From Chelatococcus composti (lineage in GTDB: Bacteria > Pseudomonadota > Alphaproteobacteria > Rhizobiales > Beijerinckiaceae): DNA of 64,000 bases. Shown piece after piece: positions 55,406-63,454 of the stretch (positions are counted from its first letter, which is position 1; every line of letters starts with the position of its first letter). The stretch lies in contig NZ_JACHEH010000003.1 of the NCBI RefSeq assembly GCF_014201415.1, positions 248,001 to 312,000 on the forward strand, given 5' to 3'. Both the position numbers and the translations under genes were made by a program. The notes under the pieces are model-generated. The model was not told the origin of the DNA, ran no database searches, and worked only from the letters and a program-made list of their open reading frames with translations.

Positions 55406-56158
55406 TCAGATGGCTGGCGCGAAGGATTCGTTGTCGTCGCCGTCGGTGTCGCGGCGGCTGCGTTCGCGCTGCCGTTCGCGCCGGTAGCGCCTGTTGCTCG
55501 CCCGCCCTTCGCAGAAGACCCGCGCAGCGGCGCGGAAGGGGGCGGCCAGGCGATAGGCGTCTTCGGCGCAGCGCAGCATGCGCTCCCCCCGTGTCAGCTC
55601 GCGGTCGAGGCGCGCCATCGTCGCGGCGAGGGCGGGGTCGTCGTCGTTGTACCACGTGTCGAGAACACGGGCGTAGACGAGGACGGCGCCCTGCAGGCGC
55701 ACGTGGCCCATCGAGCCTTCCGTGTCGATGCCCGCGGCCTCCAGCATGAAGCGCATGGAATTGAGCGTGAGCCGCGCGAGCTCGGGCAGGGCCGTCAGTT
55801 CGCGCCGCAGGCCGCGGGACAGGCGTTTGAGCGCGGCCCGGTAGGGGGCGAGCGCATCGAGCCGGCGCATGATGATGTCGAAGACGCGCTCCCGGGCCGG
55901 CTGGTCGGCCATGCTGTCCGGCGCGCCGGGCGCGGGCAGGGCCTCCAGCACCGCCTTGTCGATGCGGCGGCTGAATTCGGCGAGAACGGCGCCCTTGGAG
56001 GGGAAGGCGCCGCGGAAGTCGGCGAGGGAGACGCCGGCTTCGGCAGCGATGTCGGAGAGGCGGATCGCGTCCCAGTCCCGCTCGGCAGCGAGGCGCATGA
56101 GGGCCTCGACGATGTCACCGCGGATGTCGCGGGCCTTTTCGGTGGCCTTGGCTGCCAT
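55406..56158 (-). CDS. TetR-type protein with COQ9-like domain
   Basis: 250-residue protein. An N-terminal TetR HTH (IRLSDIAAEAGVSLADFRGAF) is followed by a COQ9-like region: VFDIIMRRLDALAPYRAALKRL, NSMRFMLEAAGIDTEG, RLQGAVLVYARVLDTWYNDD. A basic, poorly ordered tail (RRYRRERQRERSRRDTD) ends it. COQ9 proteins derive from the TetR fold and bind lipids in ubiquinone synthesis, so it may be a regulator, a lipid-binding protein, or both. GAGGAGG lies before the ATG at 56158. Monocistronic as far as visible. Confidence 0.8.
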   Translation of the reverse strand: MAAKATEKARDIRGDIVEALMRLAAERDWDAIRLSDIAAEAGVSLADFRGAFPSKGAVLAEFSRRIDKAVLEALPAPGAPDSMADQPARERVFDIIMRRLDALAPYRAALKRLSRGLRRELTALPELARLTLNSMRFMLEAAGIDTEGSMGHVRLQGAVLVYARVLDTWYNDDDPALAATMARLDRELTRGERMLRCAEDAYRLAAPFRAAARVFCEGRASNRRYRRERQRERSRRDTDGDDNESFAPAI

Positions 56159-56317
56159 GTCGTCCTCCTCGATGCATGGTCGAACATCAAAGATAGGCAT
56201 TGCAGCCGGTACCGGAAGCGCAAAACGCACCGGCCGGCGCGATCCTGCGCTCCGCCGGTCACGGGCATGCGGGCAGCACGCGGGGACAGGCGCCCCGCGG
56301 CGCCATCGGGCTCGTCG

Positions 56318-57139
56318 TCAGCCGGACAGCTCGCCGGCCCTCCTCCGTGCGGCGGCGACAGCCTTCGTGAGGAGCGGCTGCAGGCCGTCCTTCGCCATCA
56401 GTACGTCGAGGGCAGCGGCTGTCGTGCCGCCGGGGGAGGTCACGTTCTGGCGCAGCTTGGACGGGGGCAGGTCGGACTGGTGCAGCAACTCGCCTGCGCC
56501 GATCACGGTTGCGCGAGCGAGCCGGGCGGCAAGGTCCGGCGGCAGGCCGGCGGCGGTGCCCGCCTCGGCGAGGCATTCGGCCAGATAGAAGACATAGGCC
56601 GGGCCGGAGCCCGAGACGGCCGTGACGGCATCGATCAGGCGCTCGTCGTCGAGCCATTCGACGGTGCCAACGCCCCGGAGCAGGCTGTCGGCGATGATGC
56701 GCCGCTCCTGGCTGGTCTCGCGGCCGGTCACGGCGGCGGTGACGCCTCGGCGCACGGCAGCGGGCAGGTTCGGCATGGCGCGGACGATGGCGCCGGCTGC
56801 CGGCAGGCGCGCGCGCAGGTTCGCGATGGTCTTGCCGGCGAGGATGGAGACGACCAGCGTCTCGCTGCCGGCGAGATGCGCGATGGTCGGAGCGGTGGCA
56901 TCGAGCGACTGCGGCTTGATGGCGAGGACGAGTGCTGCAGGGGGCGCCACCTCCTCGATCGGCGGGTTGAGCCGAAAGCCCTTGTCGCGCGCGAGAGCCG
57001 TGATCTCCGGCGAGGGGTGCGGATCGAGAACGGTTACGGCCTGCGGCGAGAGGCCGTTGGCGAGCCAGCCGTCGAGCATGGCGCCGCCCATCTTGCCTGC
57101 GCCGACGAGAACGAGCGTTTCAGGAAATACGAGAGTCAT
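56318..57139 (-). CDS. proC: Pyrroline-5-carboxylate reductase
   Basis: 273-residue enzyme of the last step in proline synthesis, NAD(P)H-dependent. Rossmann motif LVLVGAGKMGGAMLDGWL; AIKPQSL, VVSILAGKTIA and MPNLPAAVRRG in the N-domain; the P5C signature DAVTAVSGSGPAYVFYLAECLAEAG is seen as two segments (TAVSGSGPAYVFY and LRQNVTSPGGTTAAALDVL). It follows ybjN on the same strand by about 105 nt, a conserved order in Hyphomicrobiales. Confidence 0.95.
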   Translation of the reverse strand: MTLVFPETLVLVGAGKMGGAMLDGWLANGLSPQAVTVLDPHPSPEITALARDKGFRLNPPIEEVAPPAALVLAIKPQSLDATAPTIAHLAGSETLVVSILAGKTIANLRARLPAAGAIVRAMPNLPAAVRRGVTAAVTGRETSQERRIIADSLLRGVGTVEWLDDERLIDAVTAVSGSGPAYVFYLAECLAEAGTAAGLPPDLAARLARATVIGAGELLHQSDLPPSKLRQNVTSPGGTTAAALDVLMAKDGLQPLLTKAVAAARRRAGELSG

Positions 57140-57244
57140 CGGGCCCTATCCGAGAAGACCGACCGGCGCCGAAGCGCGGTCCGATGGCCGCTCTTGTAGG
57201 CCGGAGCGGCGCAACTTGCCACCGGGACCACGCAGTCTGCGTCG

Positions 57245-57745
57245 TCAGGCCTCGCCCTCGGTCTCGAACAGGACGCTGTCCAGCGCCTCGCGGGCGCTCT
57301 TGCCCGCCCACAGCACGAACTGGAAGGCCTGGTAGTGGCGTTCGCAGGCATCGATGGCGGTGCGCAGCATGCTCTCATACTGGCTGCGCGTCGGCTCCGC
57401 CCCGCCACTCAGCAGCAGCGCGTGGCGGAACATGACGACGTTCTGCGCGCTCCACAGGTCAAAATGGCCGACCCACAGCTGCTCGTTGATGAGGGAGACG
57501 AGCTGCAGCAGCTCCGCCCTGCGCCGCTCGGGCACCTTGAGGTCGAAGGCACAGGCGACATGCACCGCCTCCATGTCCTCGATCCAAGTGAAGGCGATGT
57601 GGTATTCGGTCCAGGCGCCGGCGACCGAGATCGACATCTCGTCGTCCTCGACCCGGTCGAAAGTCCAGTCGTTGATGGAGGCGAGCCGCTCGACGACGTC
57701 GAGCGGATGTTCGCTGCGTTCGTAATCAAACTCGACGTGGGTCAT
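57245..57745 (-). CDS. YbjN domain-containing protein
   Basis: 166-residue protein of the YbjN (DUF1790) family. Sequence begins THVEFDYERSEHPLDVVERLA, with WTEYHIAFTWIEDMEAVHVACAFD and VVMFRHALLLSGGAEPTRSQYESML. YbjN proteins resemble type III secretion chaperones in fold and are linked to motility and stress in enterobacteria; in alphaproteobacteria the role is unknown. The ATG at 57745 has GAGG 8 nt upstream. proC follows on the same strand. Confidence 0.88.
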   Translation of the reverse strand: MTHVEFDYERSEHPLDVVERLASINDWTFDRVEDDEMSISVAGAWTEYHIAFTWIEDMEAVHVACAFDLKVPERRRAELLQLVSLINEQLWVGHFDLWSAQNVVMFRHALLLSGGAEPTRSQYESMLRTAIDACERHYQAFQFVLWAGKSAREALDSVLFETEGEA

Positions 57746-58151
57746 TGCCGATACCTCGGCTCGCTCGGACGTTTCGGGCAACCGGCCGTCAGGCGCGGCC
57801 GCCGTGAAGCAACGCAGTACACGGGCGACGCGACCACGCCGCTGGCGCTATATTTCGAAGAGATATCGCGCCAACGACGTATTCGTTACAGGCGTTTGAT
57901 CCGAATAGACCGACCGTCTGTGACGAATCACCTTTCCCTTCGACTATAGCGCGCCGGAGTCCCGACGCACAGAACACAGTTGAACGCTCGGAGATTCGTG
58001 GCCTGGCTACAACCGGTGCGGCGACCCTGTCCACAAGCGATACGTGTAACGCCGGGCGACTGCCGGCATGCCGACGGTCAGCGCGGCTGCTGCCAGAGGT
58101 GACCAGAACCCGGAGATGCGGCGCCGCTCACGTCTGGAGAGCCGGTTTCGC

Positions 58152-58180
58152 TTGACAAGACCGCGGGTCGCGCCTACCTA
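58152..58180 (+). promoter_or_regulatory. Putative promoter of the DUF2852 gene
   Basis: Consensus -35 TTGACA at 58152-58157, 17-bp spacer, and TACCTA at 58175-58180 (alternative TATGTA four bases on). The only perfect TTGACA followed by a plausible -10 I noticed in an intergenic region here. Confidence 0.55.
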
Positions 58181-58186
58181 TGTAAA

Positions 58187-58203
58187 TGTGATTAACATTC
58201 ACA
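58187..58203. promoter_or_regulatory. Inverted repeat TGTGA-N7-TCACA, putative operator
   Basis: TGTGA at 58187-58191 and TCACA at 58199-58203 form perfect 5-bp arms with a 7-bp centre; a second overlapping palindrome AATGT-GATTA-ACATT spans 58185-58199. The site sits at the predicted transcription start. It resembles a CRP half-site pair but the spacing is one base too long for the standard consensus. Confidence 0.5.
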
Positions 58204-58234
58204 GCCGATCGACACTCACGGATGGAGCCCAGTC

Positions 58235-58651
58235 ATGCCGATCGCGGCGAAGCTCGACGAGATGGGACGGGGGGCATGGATTGCGCTCACGATCCTCGGC
58301 TTCCTCGTCTGGTGGCCTCTCGGCCTTTTTGTCCTGATGTACTCAATGTGGAGCGGACGCATGATGTGCGGAAGAGGCAGTGATCGTTGGGAGCAGAAGA
58401 TGATGCGCCTGCAGGAGAAGATGGACCGCCTGCGCGCGCGCATGGAAGGCCGCGGCGGCTGGACGGGCAGCTCCAGCGGCAATCGGGCATTCGACGAGTA
58501 TCGTGAGGAGACGCTGCGTCGGCTCGAGGAGGAGCAGCGCGAGTTCAAGGTCTTCCTCGACAAGCTGCGCTTCGCCAAGGACAAGGCGGAGTTCGACCAG
58601 TTCATGGCCGAGCGTCGCCAGCGCCCGCAGCCCGACGCACCCGCGGCGTGA
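58235..58651 (+). CDS. DUF2852 membrane protein
   Basis: 138-residue protein of the alphaproteobacterial DUF2852 family. One transmembrane helix about residues 13-38 (AWIALTILGFLVWWPLGLFVL), then a cytoplasmic basic/coiled-coil region (MMRLQEKMDRLRARMEG and EEQREFKVFLDKLRFAKDKAEF). GGAGC precedes the ATG. Function unknown. It has its own promoter-like element and terminator, so it is probably a monocistronic unit. Confidence 0.88.
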   Translation: MPIAAKLDEMGRGAWIALTILGFLVWWPLGLFVLMYSMWSGRMMCGRGSDRWEQKMMRLQEKMDRLRARMEGRGGWTGSSSGNRAFDEYREETLRRLEEEQREFKVFLDKLRFAKDKAEFDQFMAERRQRPQPDAPAA

Positions 58652-58682
58652 TGCCGCCGGGGACCGTTTCCGATCCTTGCCG

Positions 58683-58707
58683 ACGCCCGCCCTCCGGCGG
58701 GCGTTTT
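58683..58707 (+). terminator. Terminator after DUF2852
   Basis: Perfect 9-bp stem ACGCCCGCC (58683-58691) with GGCGGGCGT (58696-58704), loop CTCC, then a short T tract, 30 nt beyond the stop codon. Confidence 0.87.
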
Positions 58708-58979
58708 CGCATGCCGGCGAGGCCGCCGCCGGCTCGCCTGCCCTCGAATGCGCCGCAACCCGGAAACCCGGCGTTAACCTTGCGGAGCGACTAACTGTAT
58801 GGACGGCAAGTATCTGTTGCGAGGGAAGGGAGGGCCGGGAACGCCCTCATTTCGACAGATTCGGAAGCGACTTGAGCAGCTGCGCGACGCTTCCGGAATT
58901 TCGACAGCCTGCCGTTTGCCGTTGATGACGGCAAATGCCGCGGCGCATGCGGCGCGCGAGAGTGCAAAAGGACAAGCGA
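58708..58979. other. Leader/promoter region of the tol-pal operon
   Basis: About 270 bp with no supported gene. GTTAACC at 58774 contains one half of a CtrA-type motif without its partner. The last 100 bp are purine-rich and lead to the tolQ Shine-Dalgarno AAAAGGA. Confidence 0.5.
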
Positions 58980-59696
58980 ATGGACCCCGCCGAAGTGACG
59001 CAAGGTGCCTTGCAGGCCGTGAACGAGGTGTCCCTCTGGGGGTTGTTCTGGCAGGCCCATTTCGTCGTCAAGCTCGTGATGCTCGGCCTGCTGGGGGCCT
59101 CCGTCTGGTCCTGGGCCATCATCGTCGACAAGACGCTTCTGTTCATGCGCACCCGGCGGCAGATGGACCGTTTCGAGGAGGTCTTCTGGTCCGGCCAGTC
59201 GCTGGAGGAGCTGTACCGCTCGCTCGCGAGCAGGCCGGTCTCCGGCATGGCGGCCCTGTTCGTGGCCGCCATGCGGGAGTGGAAGCGCTCCTTCGAGGGC
59301 GGCGGCCGGGCAGTGGCCAGCCTCGCCCAGCGCATCGACAAGGTGCTCGACGTGTCGATCCAGCGTGAGGTGGAGCGGCTCGAGTCCAAGCTGCTGGTGC
59401 TCGCCACCATCGGCTCGGCCTCGCCGTTCATCGGCCTGTTCGGCACAGTCTGGGGCATCATGACCTCCTTCCGCTCCATCGCGGCCTCGAAGAACACGAG
59501 TCTTGCTGTCGTCGCCCCGGGCATCGCCGAGGCGCTCTTCGCCACGGCCATCGGTCTCTTCGCCGCCATTCCGGCCGTGATCGCCTACAACCGGCTGCAG
59601 GCCGAGGCGGCGAAGGCGCAGGGGCGGCTCGAGGGCTTTGCCGACGAGTTCTCCGCCATCCTGTCCCGGCAGATCGACGAACGCGTGGCCGCCTGA
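58980..59696 (+). CDS. tolQ: Tol-Pal system protein TolQ
   Basis: 238-residue inner-membrane subunit of the TolQR proton channel that energises the Tol-Pal system. Three helices (about 22-45, 128-152, 168-190), with TIGSASPFIGLFGTVWGIM and PGIAEALFATAIGLFAAIPAV as the TolQ/ExbB/MotA core. The ATG at 58980 has AAAGGA upstream; the reading from 58935 is not needed. First gene of tolQRAB-pal-cpoB. Confidence 0.96.
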   Translation: MDPAEVTQGALQAVNEVSLWGLFWQAHFVVKLVMLGLLGASVWSWAIIVDKTLLFMRTRRQMDRFEEVFWSGQSLEELYRSLASRPVSGMAALFVAAMREWKRSFEGGGRAVASLAQRIDKVLDVSIQREVERLESKLLVLATIGSASPFIGLFGTVWGIMTSFRSIAASKNTSLAVVAPGIAEALFATAIGLFAAIPAVIAYNRLQAEAAKAQGRLEGFADEFSAILSRQIDERVAA

Positions 59697-59723
59697 GGCG
59701 GGCTGCAGTCAGGGGATCGGAAC

Positions 59724-60176
59724 ATGGGCATGTCCATCGGAGCAGGAGCGGGTGGGGGCGGCCGGGGCCGACGGCGGCGCCGGCGCCACGGTGCCATGTC
59801 CGAGATCAACATGACGCCGTTCATCGACGTCATGCTGGTGCTGCTCATCATCTTCATGGTCGCGGCGCCGCTTCTCACCGTCGGCGTGCCGCTCGACCTG
59901 CCGGAGACGGCGGCCAAGCCGCTCAACGTCGAGCAGAAGCCGCTGATGCTGTCGATCGACGACAAGGGGCGTGTGTTCCTGATGGAAACGCCGCTCGAGG
60001 ACAGCGAGATCGTGCCCAAGCTCATGGCGGTGGCCAAGGCGGGCGCCGAGGAGCGCATCTACATTCGTGGCGCGCGCCAGGTCGACTACGGCCGTGTCGC
60101 CCAGATCATGGCGCTCGTCACCGCCGCCGGCTTCAAGCGCGTCGCGCTGGTGACCGAGCCGGAGCGGCAGAGCTAA
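59724..60176 (+). CDS. tolR: Tol-Pal system protein TolR
   Basis: 150-residue partner of TolQ with one N-terminal helix. The proton-binding Asp lies in INMTPFIDVMLVLLIIFMV; the periplasmic domain carries LPETAAKPLNVEQKP and the late DYGRVAQIMALVTAAGFKRV typical of TolR. A Gly/Arg-rich N-terminal 30 residues (GAGAGGGGRGRRRRRR) is longer than in enterobacteria. It starts 27 nt after tolQ. Confidence 0.96.
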   Translation: MGMSIGAGAGGGGRGRRRRRRHGAMSEINMTPFIDVMLVLLIIFMVAAPLLTVGVPLDLPETAAKPLNVEQKPLMLSIDDKGRVFLMETPLEDSEIVPKLMAVAKAGAEERIYIRGARQVDYGRVAQIMALVTAAGFKRVALVTEPERQS

Positions 60177-60186
60177 GGACGGGGCC

Positions 60187-61254
60187 GTGGCGCTGCGCTT
60201 CCTCCGCCAGCAACCGGGTTTCATGGTCTCGGGCCTCGGCCATGCCGCCGTGCTCGTGGCGGGGCTCGTCGCCTTCTCGAGCGCGAAGCCGTTCGACGAC
60301 CAGCAGGAGGCGATTGCCGTCGATGTGGTGAGCGAGAGCGACCTGCGTGAGCTGACGCGCGGCACGCCGACCGAGAAGAAGGTGGCCGAGAAGCCGCGGC
60401 CGGTGGTCGACAGGCAGTCGGAGAAGGTGGAGGAGCGGCCGAAGCCCGGCGACGCGCAGCGCGACGCGCCGGCGCCACCGTCGCGGCCCCAGACCGCCGA
60501 GGCTGATCAGCAGGAGGCGCCCAAGCCGCCGGCTCCGCCACCGCCTGCGCCCCCGCAGCAGGCGATGCCGCCGAAGCCGCAGCCCGCGCCCGCCGCAGAG
60601 ACGGCCGAGAAGCAGGCGGAAGAGAAGCCGGAGCCCGCGCGCACGGAGCCGGCGCCGCAGCCGCCGAAGCGTCCCGACATCGCCGAGAAGCCTCAGCAGC
60701 AGCGGCCCGAGCCGAAGAAGCCGGAGCCGAAGCGCGAGGATCTCGCCAAGCTGATCGAGGACACCAAGCCGCAGGAGAAGCCGGCCCCCTCCAGGTCGCG
60801 GGAGCCGGAGCGCAAGTTCAACCCGAACGACATCCGCAAGCTGCTCGAGAGCAAGGACAAGCCGCAGAGCGCCGCCTCGACCGGGCAGGAGGTCAACCGC
60901 ACCGCCTCGCTCGGCACGCGCCATGGCAACGCCGCCCGCCTGTCACCGGCCGACGCCGACATCCTCGGCGGCATCGTGCGCGAGCAGCTCGCGCAGTGCT
61001 GGTCGCCGCCGCCGGGGGCCAACCCCCAGGTCAAGCCGATCGTGCGCATGAGCCTCAACCCTGACGGCTCGCTGAGGGCGATGCCGACCCTGGTGAACTC
61101 GTCCAGCGACCCGGCCTTCCGCTCGGTGGCGGACAGCGCGCTCCGCGCCGTGCGCCGCTGCGCGCCCTTCCGCATTCCCGAACGCTTCCAGCTATTCTAT
61201 GCCGACTGGCAGGAATGGAACGTCATCCTCGATCCGAGCGAGTTTCTGGGCTGA
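60187..61254 (+). CDS. tolA: Tol-Pal system protein TolA
   Basis: 355-residue TolA that links the TolQR motor to TolB/Pal across the periplasm. One N-terminal helix (about 14-34), then about 200 residues of Pro/Lys/Glu/Ala-rich low-complexity linker, and a C-terminal TonB-like domain (LAQCWSPPPGANPQVKPIV, CAPFRIPERFQLFYADWQEW). The start is GTG at 60187, 10 nt after tolR. The linker composition is Pro-rich, unlike the Ala/Lys helix of E. coli TolA. Confidence 0.93.
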   Translation: MALRFLRQQPGFMVSGLGHAAVLVAGLVAFSSAKPFDDQQEAIAVDVVSESDLRELTRGTPTEKKVAEKPRPVVDRQSEKVEERPKPGDAQRDAPAPPSRPQTAEADQQEAPKPPAPPPPAPPQQAMPPKPQPAPAAETAEKQAEEKPEPARTEPAPQPPKRPDIAEKPQQQRPEPKKPEPKREDLAKLIEDTKPQEKPAPSRSREPERKFNPNDIRKLLESKDKPQSAASTGQEVNRTASLGTRHGNAARLSPADADILGGIVREQLAQCWSPPPGANPQVKPIVRMSLNPDGSLRAMPTLVNSSSDPAFRSVADSALRAVRRCAPFRIPERFQLFYADWQEWNVILDPSEFLG

Positions 61255-61302
61255 CATGGTTTCGCCGTCAGCCTCATCCATAACCAACGCCCCACGGACG
61301 TC

Positions 61303-62664
61303 ATGTCTCTCCCGGCAAGAGCCAAGAAAAGCACGATGATGAAGACCCTGATGGCGCGCCTCGCGCTGCCGCTGATCGCGGCGATGACAATGGTGCCGGC
61401 GGTGCTGACACCAGCGCGCGCGGAGATCACCATCACGCTCGACCGTGCGAACTTCCAGCCGCTGCCGATCGCCATCACCAACTTCGGTGGCGATGTCGAG
61501 TTCGGCGCACGCATCGCCGAGGTCATCACCGCCAACCTGCGTCGCTGCGGCTACTTCCTTCCCATCGATCCGAAGGCCTTCGTCGAGCCGTCGCCGGCCT
61601 TCGACGCCCCGCCCCAGTTCAGTGCCTGGCAGGCCATCAATGCCCAGGCGCTGGTCACGGGCCGGGTGACGCGTGAGGGGGGAGGGCGCCTCAAGGCGGA
61701 GTTCCGCCTGTGGGACGTCTTCGCCGGCCAGCAGCTCACCGGCCAGCAGTATTTCACCGATCCCAACAACTGGCGTCGCATCGCGCACATCATCTCCGAC
61801 GCCATCTTCTCGCGCATTACCGGGCTCAAGGGCTTCTTCGACACGCGCATCGTCTTCGTCGACGAATCCGGCCCCAAGGAGTCACGGCGCAAGCGCCTCG
61901 CCATCATGGACCAGGACGGCGCCAACCTGCGCTATCTCACCCGCGGCGAGGACCTCGTCGTCACGCCGCGCTTCTCGCCGGTGGCGCAGGAGATCACCTT
62001 CATGTCGCAGCGCTCGGGCGAGCAGCCGCACGTCCAGCTGCTCAACCTCGACACGGGGCAGCGCGAGATCGTCGGCAACTTTCCCGACATGACGTCGAGC
62101 CCGCGCTTCTCGCCGGATGGACAGCGCATCGTCATGAGCCTGCAGCAGGGCGGCAATGCCAACATCTATCTGATGGACCTGCGCTCGCGCACGACGACGC
62201 GCGTCACCTCGACGAACGCCATCGACACCTCCCCGTCCTTCTCGCCTGACGGCACGCGCATCGCCTTTGAGTCCGACCGCGGCGGCGCGCAGCAGATCTA
62301 TGTGATGAATGCCGATGGCTCGAACGTGCAGCGCATCTCCTTCGGCGAGGGCTCCTATGCCCAGCCGGTCTGGTCGCCGCGCGGCGACTACATCGCCTTC
62401 ACGCGCCAGAAGGGCGGCACCTTTTCCATCGGCATCATGCGGCCGGATGGCTCCGGCGAGCGCATCCTGACCGAGGGCTTCCACAACGAGGGGCCGACCT
62501 GGGCGCCGAACGGGCAGTACATCATGTTCTGGCGCGATCCCGGCGGGCAGGGAGGCGGCAAGCTCTACATGGTCGACGTGACCGGTCGCGTCGAGGTGCC
62601 GGTGCCGACGCCGTCTTTTGCCTCCGACCCGGCCTGGTCACCGCTTCTGACCGAGGTGCGCTGA
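61303..62664 (+). CDS. tolB: Tol-Pal system beta-propeller protein TolB
   Basis: 453-residue periplasmic TolB. A signal peptide covers residues about 13-40, ending in TPARA; an N-terminal alpha/beta domain ([14 protein letters not shown]) and a six-bladed WD40-like PD40 propeller (repeats such as [32 protein letters not shown]) follow. TolB shuttles between Pal and TolA. Start at 61303 or the ATG at 61336; both give a workable signal peptide. It follows tolA by 48 nt. Confidence 0.96.
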   Translation: MSLPARAKKSTMMKTLMARLALPLIAAMTMVPAVLTPARAEITITLDRANFQPLPIAITNFGGDVEFGARIAEVITANLRRCGYFLPIDPKAFVEPSPAFDAPPQFSAWQAINAQALVTGRVTREGGGRLKAEFRLWDVFAGQQLTGQQYFTDPNNWRRIAHIISDAIFSRITGLKGFFDTRIVFVDESGPKESRRKRLAIMDQDGANLRYLTRGEDLVVTPRFSPVAQEITFMSQRSGEQPHVQLLNLDTGQREIVGNFPDMTSSPRFSPDGQRIVMSLQQGGNANIYLMDLRSRTTTRVTSTNAIDTSPSFSPDGTRIAFESDRGGAQQIYVMNADGSNVQRISFGEGSYAQPVWSPRGDYIAFTRQKGGTFSIGIMRPDGSGERILTEGFHNEGPTWAPNGQYIMFWRDPGGQGGGKLYMVDVTGRVEVPVPTPSFASDPAWSPLLTEVR

Positions 62665-62729
62665 GGGGCGTTTACGAGTGGTTAACCTCAAGGCAAGGTT
62701 TGCCGCACGTGTCGCTTTTCGGTGCCGGT

Positions 62730-62754
62730 CGTCAACCTCCCGTCAAGGTTGACG
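62730..62754 (+). repeat. Hairpin in the tolB-pal intergenic region
   Basis: Perfect 9-bp stem CGTCAACCT (62730-62738) with AGGTTGACG (62746-62754), loop CCCGTCA, without a T tract. A GGTTAACC sequence (half a CtrA motif) lies 50 bp upstream. It may stabilise a separate pal message or act as a partial terminator. Confidence 0.5.
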
Positions 62755-62828
62755 GCTCATTGATCAGCCTTCGTTCCGCGTCTGTCCGGTGGTCGCCGAC
62801 AGCCGGAAGTGCGCCAAGGAGTTGTCAG

Positions 62829-63344
62829 ATGATGTCCTCGCTCTTCTCGTCGGGCGGCCTCAAGGTCGCGGCCGCCCTGGCCGCAGCCCTGACGCTGGCC
62901 GCCTGCTCGTCCGATCCCAACAAGGATGGCCTTGCCGGTGGTGCTGGCGCGGGCGCAGGCGGCTATGCGGCGCCGGGCACGGCCCAGGACTTCGTCGTGA
63001 ATGTCGGTGACCGTGTCTTCTTCGAGACCGACTCGTCCGACCTGACGCCGACCGCCATCGCCACCCTGAACAAGCAGGCACAGTGGCTGTCGCAGTATCC
63101 GCGCTACACCTTCGTGATCGAGGGGCACGCCGACGAGCGTGGCACGCGCGAGTACAACTTCTCGCTCGGTGCGCGCCGCGCGCAGACGGTGCGCGACTAT
63201 CTCGTCTCGCGCGGCATCGCCGCCTCGCGCATGCGCACGATCTCCTACGGCAAGGAGCGCCCGGTGGCGGTGTGCAACGACATCTCCTGCTGGTCGCAGA
63301 ACCGCCGCGCGGTCACGGTGCTCGACGCGGGCGGCGGCGTCTGA
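62829..63344 (+). CDS. pal: Peptidoglycan-associated lipoprotein Pal
   Basis: 171-residue outer-membrane lipoprotein. Lipobox TLAAC with the lipidated cysteine at residue 26, a Gly/Ala-rich linker, then the OmpA domain with EGHADERGTREYN and WSQNRRAVTVL that binds peptidoglycan. AAGGAG precedes tandem ATGs at 62829 and 62832; the reading from 62700 is not used. The 164-bp spacing from tolB suggests an additional promoter. Confidence 0.96.
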   Translation: MMSSLFSSGGLKVAAALAAALTLAACSSDPNKDGLAGGAGAGAGGYAAPGTAQDFVVNVGDRVFFETDSSDLTPTAIATLNKQAQWLSQYPRYTFVIEGHADERGTREYNFSLGARRAQTVRDYLVSRGIAASRMRTISYGKERPVAVCNDISCWSQNRRAVTVLDAGGGV

Positions 63345-63454
63345 GACAGCGCCCGCAGTCAATGCCGCGCGTGGAGAAGGGGCCGGTATGCAGCCATATT
63401 GTGGCCGCAACCGGCCTGTTCTGCTAGGCGGACGCGACAATCGCGGCTAACCCA

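Larger units (their letters stand above)
57746..58234. other. Intergenic region ybjN-DUF2852
   Basis: 489 bp between divergent genes, with no supported coding sequence. It holds an imperfect palindrome at 57843-57873 (arms TGGCGCTATAT / ATATCGCGCCA, one mismatch, 9-bp centre) near ybjN, and a promoter plus inverted repeat near DUF2852 listed separately. Confidence 0.6.

Noticed and set aside
57789-58034. 81-residue minus-strand frame upstream of ybjN
   Set aside because: No family resemblance, no Shine-Dalgarno, and the region looks like promoter DNA with palindromes.
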